Shown: positions 35,467-38,433 of the stretch, piece by piece | How the letters are laid out: every line of letters begins with the position of its first letter | How positions within the stretch are numbered: the first letter of the stretch is position 1 | Source of the DNA: Streptomyces thermodiastaticus | Lineage (GTDB): Bacteria > Actinomycetota > Actinomycetes > Streptomycetales > Streptomycetaceae | NCBI RefSeq assembly: GCF_014656135.1 | Contig: NZ_BNBV01000002.1 | Location: forward strand, 349,636 to 388,068 | DNA: 38,433 nt | Direction: 5' to 3' | Notes under the pieces: generated by a model | What the model was told of the DNA's origin: nothing | Databases searched by the model: none | The model's input: the letters and a program-made list of their open reading frames with translations, nothing else | Made by a program: the position numbers and the translations under genes

Positions 35467-38433
35467 TCACCGGCTCGACCCGCGGCCGAGCTCGGTGTCG
35501 ATGAAGTCGAAGATCTCGTCGGCGCTCGCGGCGGCGATCCGGCTCGCCGCGTCCTGGGACCGCTGCTGCGCGGGCTCCTCCGCTCCGGCTGGGTCGAGGC
35601 GCTGGAGGATCGTGCGCAGCCGCGCACCGAGCAGGGTGCGGTCCAGGTCGGGCTCGTCGGGGCTCAGCTCGGCCACAGTCGCCTCCAGCCGGTCGAGCTG
35701 GGCGAGGAGGGGCGGCCTCGCCGCTGTCCCGCCCGCGTCGCCCTCCGCGGCGGCCTGGGACAGGAGGTAGGCGGTGAGCGCTGCGGGTGTGGGATGGTCG
35801 AACACCACGGTCGCGGGCAGCGCCAGGCGGGTCGCGGCGCCGAGCTGGTTGCGCAGCTGGACGGCGGCCATCGAGTCGAAGCCGGCCTCCTGGAAGGGCC
35901 GTTGCATGTTGACCGCCGAGGGATCGGGGTGGCCGAGGACAGTGGCCGTCTCCCGGCGCACCAGGTCCCGGACGATCCGCTGCCGCTCGTCGTCGTCCAG
36001 TCCGGTCAGCCGTTCCGCGAGCGTCCGACCCGGGTCGGGTGCGGCGGGCGCGGCGGCGTCCAGAGCGGGCCGCAGCGGGCTCCGCACCAGGCCGCGGAAG
36101 AGCGGCGGTACGCCGCCATCCCGGTCCCGAAGTGCGCCGGGGTCCACCAGGGCGGCCAGGAGCACCGGGTGTGCGCCCCGGCCGTCCGCGGCCTCACCCG
36201 CGTTCGGTGAACCGGGGGCGGCCGGTACGGCGGCGTCGCGGGGACCGGGGGCGCCGACTGCCGGACGGGGTCCCGCGGTCGCGAGTGCCGCGTCGAACGC
36301 GGCTGCCACCGCCTCGGGGTTGAGGGCCCGGAAGCCGGACCCGGAGAACCGGTCCCGGAGCGCGCCGTCCGCCTGCCCGGTGCGCTCCCACGGGCCCCAG
36401 GCCAACGACAGCGCTGGCAGTCCATCGGCCGAGCGCCGCAGTGCGAGAGCGTCGAGGTAGGCGTCGGCCGCCGCCCGGTACGCCTGGCCCGTGCCTGCCG
36501 CGGTGCCCGCGGTCGAGGAGCACAAGATGAAGACGGCCGGCGGGCGGCTACGGATCAGCTCGTGCAGGTTCCGTGCCGCGTCCGCGGTCGTGCGCAGGGC
36601 GGCGTCCAGCCGGTCCAGGCTCACGCTCTGGACGGTGCCCCCGTCGCCAGGGCCCGCGGCGTGGATCACCGCGGTCAGCGGATGACCGTCGGGTATCCGG
36701 GCGAGGGCGGCGGCGAGCGCGTCACGGTCGGCGGCGTCGCAGGCCTCGAAAGTGACGTGGGCGCCCAGGGCCGCCAGGTCGGCGGCCAGGTCCGCCGCGC
36801 CGGGCGCGCGGTCACCCTCGGGGCCGGCGAACAGGAGGTGCCGCGTCCCGTGCCGGCTGACCAGGTGCCGGGCGAGGAACCCGCCGAGCTCTGCACCGCC
36901 GGTCACGAGCACGGTGCCGTCGGGGTCCAAGGCCGGTGTCGCGGCCGGGGCCGGCCGCCGCACACGCGCCAGGCGGGGGACGAGGAGCCGGCCGTGTCGT
37001 ACGGCCACCTCGGGCTCGCCGGAGGCCAACAGGGAGGCGAGCAGCGCTGACGGGACGCCGGCGACGGCCGTGCCGGCGGGGTCCTGGTCGGGCACGGGCC
37101 GGGACGAGAGGGGATCGTCGGACAGATCGTCGGACGGATCGGCGTCCACCAGGACGATCCGGCCGCCCGCCTCGGACTGTGCCGAGCGCAGCAGTCCGCG
37201 GACCGCCGCGGCCGCCAGGTCGGCAGGCGCCTCCGAGGCCACCGTGCCCTCGTCCGCGACGGCCGCGCCACCGCGGGTCACCACGAGCAGCCGGGTCCCG
37301 GCAAGGCGTTCGTCGGCCAGCCATTCCCGCACCAGCATCAGCGCACGGCGCACGGCGTCGTGCAGGACGCCACCGCTCTCCCCGTCGCCCTCGGTCGTCC
37401 ACGGTACGACCACGGCGTCGACGGATGTCCCCGCCTCGGCAGCCTTGCCGACGGCGGCCAGGTCCTCGGCTCCGTCGGTGCCCAGAGTCACCCAGGTGAC
37501 GGGGGCCGTCGGCCCGCTCACAGCAACCGGCACCCAGTCGACCCGCAGCAGTGCGTCCGCCCCCCGGTCCTCGGCAGGGGCGAAGAGCTCCTCGGGAACC
37601 GCCCGGTAGGTCAGGGAGTCGACGGTGGCGACCAGCCGGCCCTGCCGGTCGGTTACCGTGAGGGCGACAGTGCGGTCGCCGGTCCTTGTCGTCACGGCCC
37701 GTACCGCGCCGGCGCCGGTGGCGTGCAGCCGTACGCCGCGCCACTCGACGGGCACGGTCACGGTACCCGCCTCCTCACCGAAGGGGTGACCGAGGAGCAG
37801 GGTGTCCAGCAGTTCGGGATGCAGGCCGAACTGACCTGCTTCGTGGGCGCGTTCGACGGGAAGCTCGGTCTCGGTGACCAGGTCGTCCCCGGTCTCCTCC
37901 GTCGCGTGGGCGTGGTGGGCGTCGGCGCGCCGTTCCGGGTCGTCGGCGGCGAGGCGTCCCCGCGCGTACACGGTCCACGGTGTGTCGTCCCCCTCCGAGT
38001 CGGGGCGGGCGTGGACCGTGAGAGCGCGCCGGCCGTCGTCACCCGGTGCGCCGACCCGGACCTGGAGCTGGACCGCGCCCCGGGCGGGCAGGACGAGCGG
38101 CACGATGAGCGACAGCTCCTCCAGCACGGTCGCTCCCGTCTCGTCACCGGCCCGTACCGCCGCATCGACCAGTCCTGCGGCCGAAAGGACGACACTGCCG
38201 AGCACCGTGTGCCGACGCAGCCAGGGGTGTGTGCGTGCCGAGACCCTGCTGGTGAACACGAGTTCGTCGCTGTCGGCGAGGGCGAGTGCCGTGCCGAGCA
38301 GCGGGTGACCCGTGGGGGTCAGGCCCGGACTTACGGCGGTGTCCGCCGGGTCGGTGGTCAGCCAGTAGCTGTCCTGTTTGAAGGCGTAGGTGGGCAGGTC
38401 CACACGGTGTGCGCCCGTTCCGGCGAAGAACGC
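35467..38433 (-). CDS. Type I PKS, partial: DH-KR-ACP with C-terminal docking (5' end off window)
   Basis: The frame is open to the right edge, beginning inside the AT-DH linker ([12 protein letters not shown]); 988 residues are visible. DH at ~43-285 has [10 protein letters not shown], with Ser instead of the motif Pro, and keeps Asp210 in HPELLD. KR at ~505-690 looks dead: the nucleotide motif is TGGAELGG rather than GGTGxLG, LDD is replaced by PGDGG, the catalytic Lys position reads LRTTADAA, and Asn of the Tyr/Asn pair is Asp (YRAAAD). The ACP has GFDSM with its phosphopantetheine Ser. C-terminal helices ([20 protein letters not shown], then [15 protein letters not shown]) form a class 1 docking domain for the next PKS, which starts as this stop codon ends (GTGA overlap). 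The predicted result is a retained beta-ketone. Confidence 0.93.
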   Translation of the reverse strand, partial: AFFAGTGAHRVDLPTYAFKQDSYWLTTDPADTAVSPGLTPTGHPLLGTALALADSDELVFTSRVSARTHPWLRRHTVLGSVVLSAAGLVDAAVRAGDETGATVLEELSLIVPLVLPARGAVQLQVRVGAPGDDGRRALTVHARPDSEGDDTPWTVYARGRLAADDPERRADAHHAHATEETGDDLVTETELPVERAHEAGQFGLHPELLDTLLLGHPFGEEAGTVTVPVEWRGVRLHATGAGAVRAVTTRTGDRTVALTVTDRQGRLVATVDSLTYRAVPEELFAPAEDRGADALLRVDWVPVAVSGPTAPVTWVTLGTDGAEDLAAVGKAAEAGTSVDAVVVPWTTEGDGESGGVLHDAVRRALMLVREWLADERLAGTRLLVVTRGGAAVADEGTVASEAPADLAAAAVRGLLRSAQSEAGGRIVLVDADPSDDLSDDPLSSRPVPDQDPAGTAVAGVPSALLASLLASGEPEVAVRHGRLLVPRLARVRRPAPAATPALDPDGTVLVTGGAELGGFLARHLVSRHGTRHLLFAGPEGDRAPGAADLAADLAALGAHVTFEACDAADRDALAAALARIPDGHPLTAVIHAAGPGDGGTVQSVSLDRLDAALRTTADAARNLHELIRSRPPAVFILCSSTAGTAAGTGQAYRAAADAYLDALALRRSADGLPALSLAWGPWERTGQADGALRDRFSGSGFRALNPEAVAAAFDAALATAGPRPAVGAPGPRDAAVPAAPGSPNAGEAADGRGAHPVLLAALVDPGALRDRDGGVPPLFRGLVRSPLRPALDAAAPAAPDPGRTLAERLTGLDDDERQRIVRDLVRRETATVLGHPDPSAVNMQRPFQEAGFDSMAAVQLRNQLGAATRLALPATVVFDHPTPAALTAYLLSQAAAEGDAGGTAARPPLLAQLDRLEATVAELSPDEPDLDRTLLGARLRTILQRLDPAGAEEPAQQRSQDAASRIAAASADEIFDFIDTELGRGSSR

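Overview
The window is GC-rich actinomycete chromosome, almost certainly Streptomyces. Coding frames have strong GC bias at third positions. GTG and TTG starts and 4-bp stop/start overlaps are common, and many proteins belong to Streptomyces-typical families (DUF6299, DUF6099, SepF-like, LLM oxidoreductase, xlnB/axeA).

The window has three zones. Zone 1 (1 to about 18.7 kb) looks like ordinary chromosome. It opens with the right-hand end of a type I-E CRISPR array without cas genes in view. Next come an SDR epimerase, a LysR regulator, a Na+/H+ antiporter, a DUF488 protein, a secreted DUF6299 protein, a PaaX-like regulator and a small HATPase. Then come an arginine deiminase pair (arcA then argF), a coiled-coil protein, an F420-type LLM oxidoreductase, and a probable operon of SepF-like protein, AAA ATPase and MazG-like protein (the last with a 1-nt frameshift). 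An MFS exporter and a secreted xylan-degrading operon follow. That operon is a GH11 xylanase and then an acetylxylan esterase, and the two genes end in a perfectly identical 291-bp CBM2 coding segment.

Zone 2 (about 18.7 to 26.7 kb) is a decayed accessory stretch. It holds a hypothetical gene broken by two 1-nt frameshifts, the ligand-binding half of an Lrp/AsnC regulator, an intact nuclease-helicase fusion of the DUF2075 type, a degenerate IS701-family element with 30-bp inverted repeats and a TTAG target duplication, a frameshifted IS5-family element with 15-bp inverted repeats flanked by TA, a hypothetical gene and a 61-bp tandem duplication.

Zone 3 (26.7 kb to the right edge) is the 3' end of a type I polyketide cluster, all on the minus strand and continuing off the window. 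The order of transcription is a partial PKS (DH-KR-ACP with C-terminal docking helices), a complete final module (docking-KS-AT-DH-KR-ACP-thioester reductase), a type II thioesterase, and a divergent crotonyl-CoA carboxylase/reductase homologue. The chain is released reductively rather than by a thioesterase. The KR of the penultimate module lacks its catalytic residues. Together these predict a 5-keto aldehyde, the type of precursor that becomes a cyclic-imine polyketide alkaloid (as in coelimycin and related pathways). The divergent CCR and the unusual AT motif suggest a non-standard extender unit. This is the most interesting system in the window, but its aminotransferase and upstream modules, if present, lie outside it.
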